From: Malus domestica
Lineage: Eukaryota; Streptophyta; Magnoliopsida; Rosales; Rosaceae
Direction of reading: 5' to 3'
Length of the DNA: 64,000 bases
NCBI RefSeq assembly: GCF_042453785.1
Contig: NC_091673.1
Span: forward strand, 131,501 to 195,500
Positions 63,741 to 64,000 of this stretch are shown piece after piece (the first letter of the stretch is position 1; each line of letters begins with the position of its first letter). A program made the position numbers and the translations under genes. Below the pieces are notes generated by a model. The model searched no databases. It had not been told where the DNA came from and saw only the letters and a program-made list of their open reading frames with translations.

Positions 63741-64000
63741 GGTGACCTCGTGGGTTGCGCTGCAATGGGTTGTCGAAGTTGGTTCATCTTCAATGGCGAA
63801 CGTGACCAAAACTCAGGTCTATTATTGCTGAATTTCTGCCGGAATGCTTGGGGGATCCGATACCGAATCACTTTGGGTGTGGCGAGATCGATCGCGTACC
63901 TCCACGAATAATTGCAAGTGATGCCTGCCCATTTACAGCAATCAGGTTTTGGGAGCTTAAAATCCGAGCTTGGAAGCAAAACCCAATAACAAAAAATGAA
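63741..64000. other. Unassigned gene-like fragment at the right edge
   Basis: Beyond the ITPK match the sequence changes. The plus strand reads RYRITLGVARSIAYLHE (about 63858-63908), which resembles the kinase helix IALGVARGLAYLHE of receptor kinases. The minus strand reads KPDCCKWAGITCNYSW (about 63905-63952), which resembles the DCCxWxGVxCN cap of leucine-rich repeat receptors. Only one can be real and I cannot decide which. Confidence 0.3.

Overview
The window is eukaryotic nuclear DNA from a flowering plant: intron-rich genes with GT-AG splice sites, AT-rich intergenic DNA, MITEs, LINE and LTR-retroelement fossils, and a tandem satellite. Protein similarity recalled from memory (no search was run) points to a eudicot, and the repeat types fit Rosaceae (apple, pear or Prunus). 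The family assignment is inference. Exons were placed by hand from splice consensus, phase continuity and family sequence. Every multi-exon model given below for a complete gene sums to a multiple of three.

Layout. 1-18.6 kb: the 3' end of an SNF2/RING helicase gene (+), an intronless aspartic protease of the ASPG2 type (-), a 13-exon PRMT6 arginine methyltransferase (-), and an 11-exon TOM40 mitochondrial import pore gene (+) that is normal except for one in-frame stop in exon 6. As I recall, their Arabidopsis counterparts are also neighbours (At3g20000 to At3g20020). 19.5-48.3 kb: a small acidic uncharacterised protein (+), a six-EF-hand CREC protein (-), a 21-exon SCYL1-like pseudokinase (+), a two-exon SRM1/DIVARICATA-type MYB with a LINE in its intron (+), a three-exon plastid-type MurF ligase (+) and a GEM-like GRAM protein (+). 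48.9-53.5 kb: an F-box-family/LRR-like protein (-) and a DUF829/TMEM53-like protein (-). From 54 kb the window turns into repeats: about 3.2 kb of a ~323-bp satellite holding a ~490-bp foreign insert, then a gag-bearing Ty3-type LTR element without visible pol or 3' LTR, then a cluster of broken host-gene pieces in which the start of an INDETERMINATE DOMAIN (IDD) zinc-finger gene is joined to an ITPK inositol phosphate kinase fragment.

The genes are ordinary single plant genes with separate jobs (chromatin, protein import, ER calcium, vesicle or tRNA traffic, transcription, peptidoglycan-type ligation, ABA-related membrane proteins). I see no operon-like system. The points most worth following are the TOM40 nonsense codon, the IDD/ITPK chimera, the plant MurF gene, the satellite with its nested insertions, and a very young 1.06-kb Copia-like element with nearly identical LTRs.
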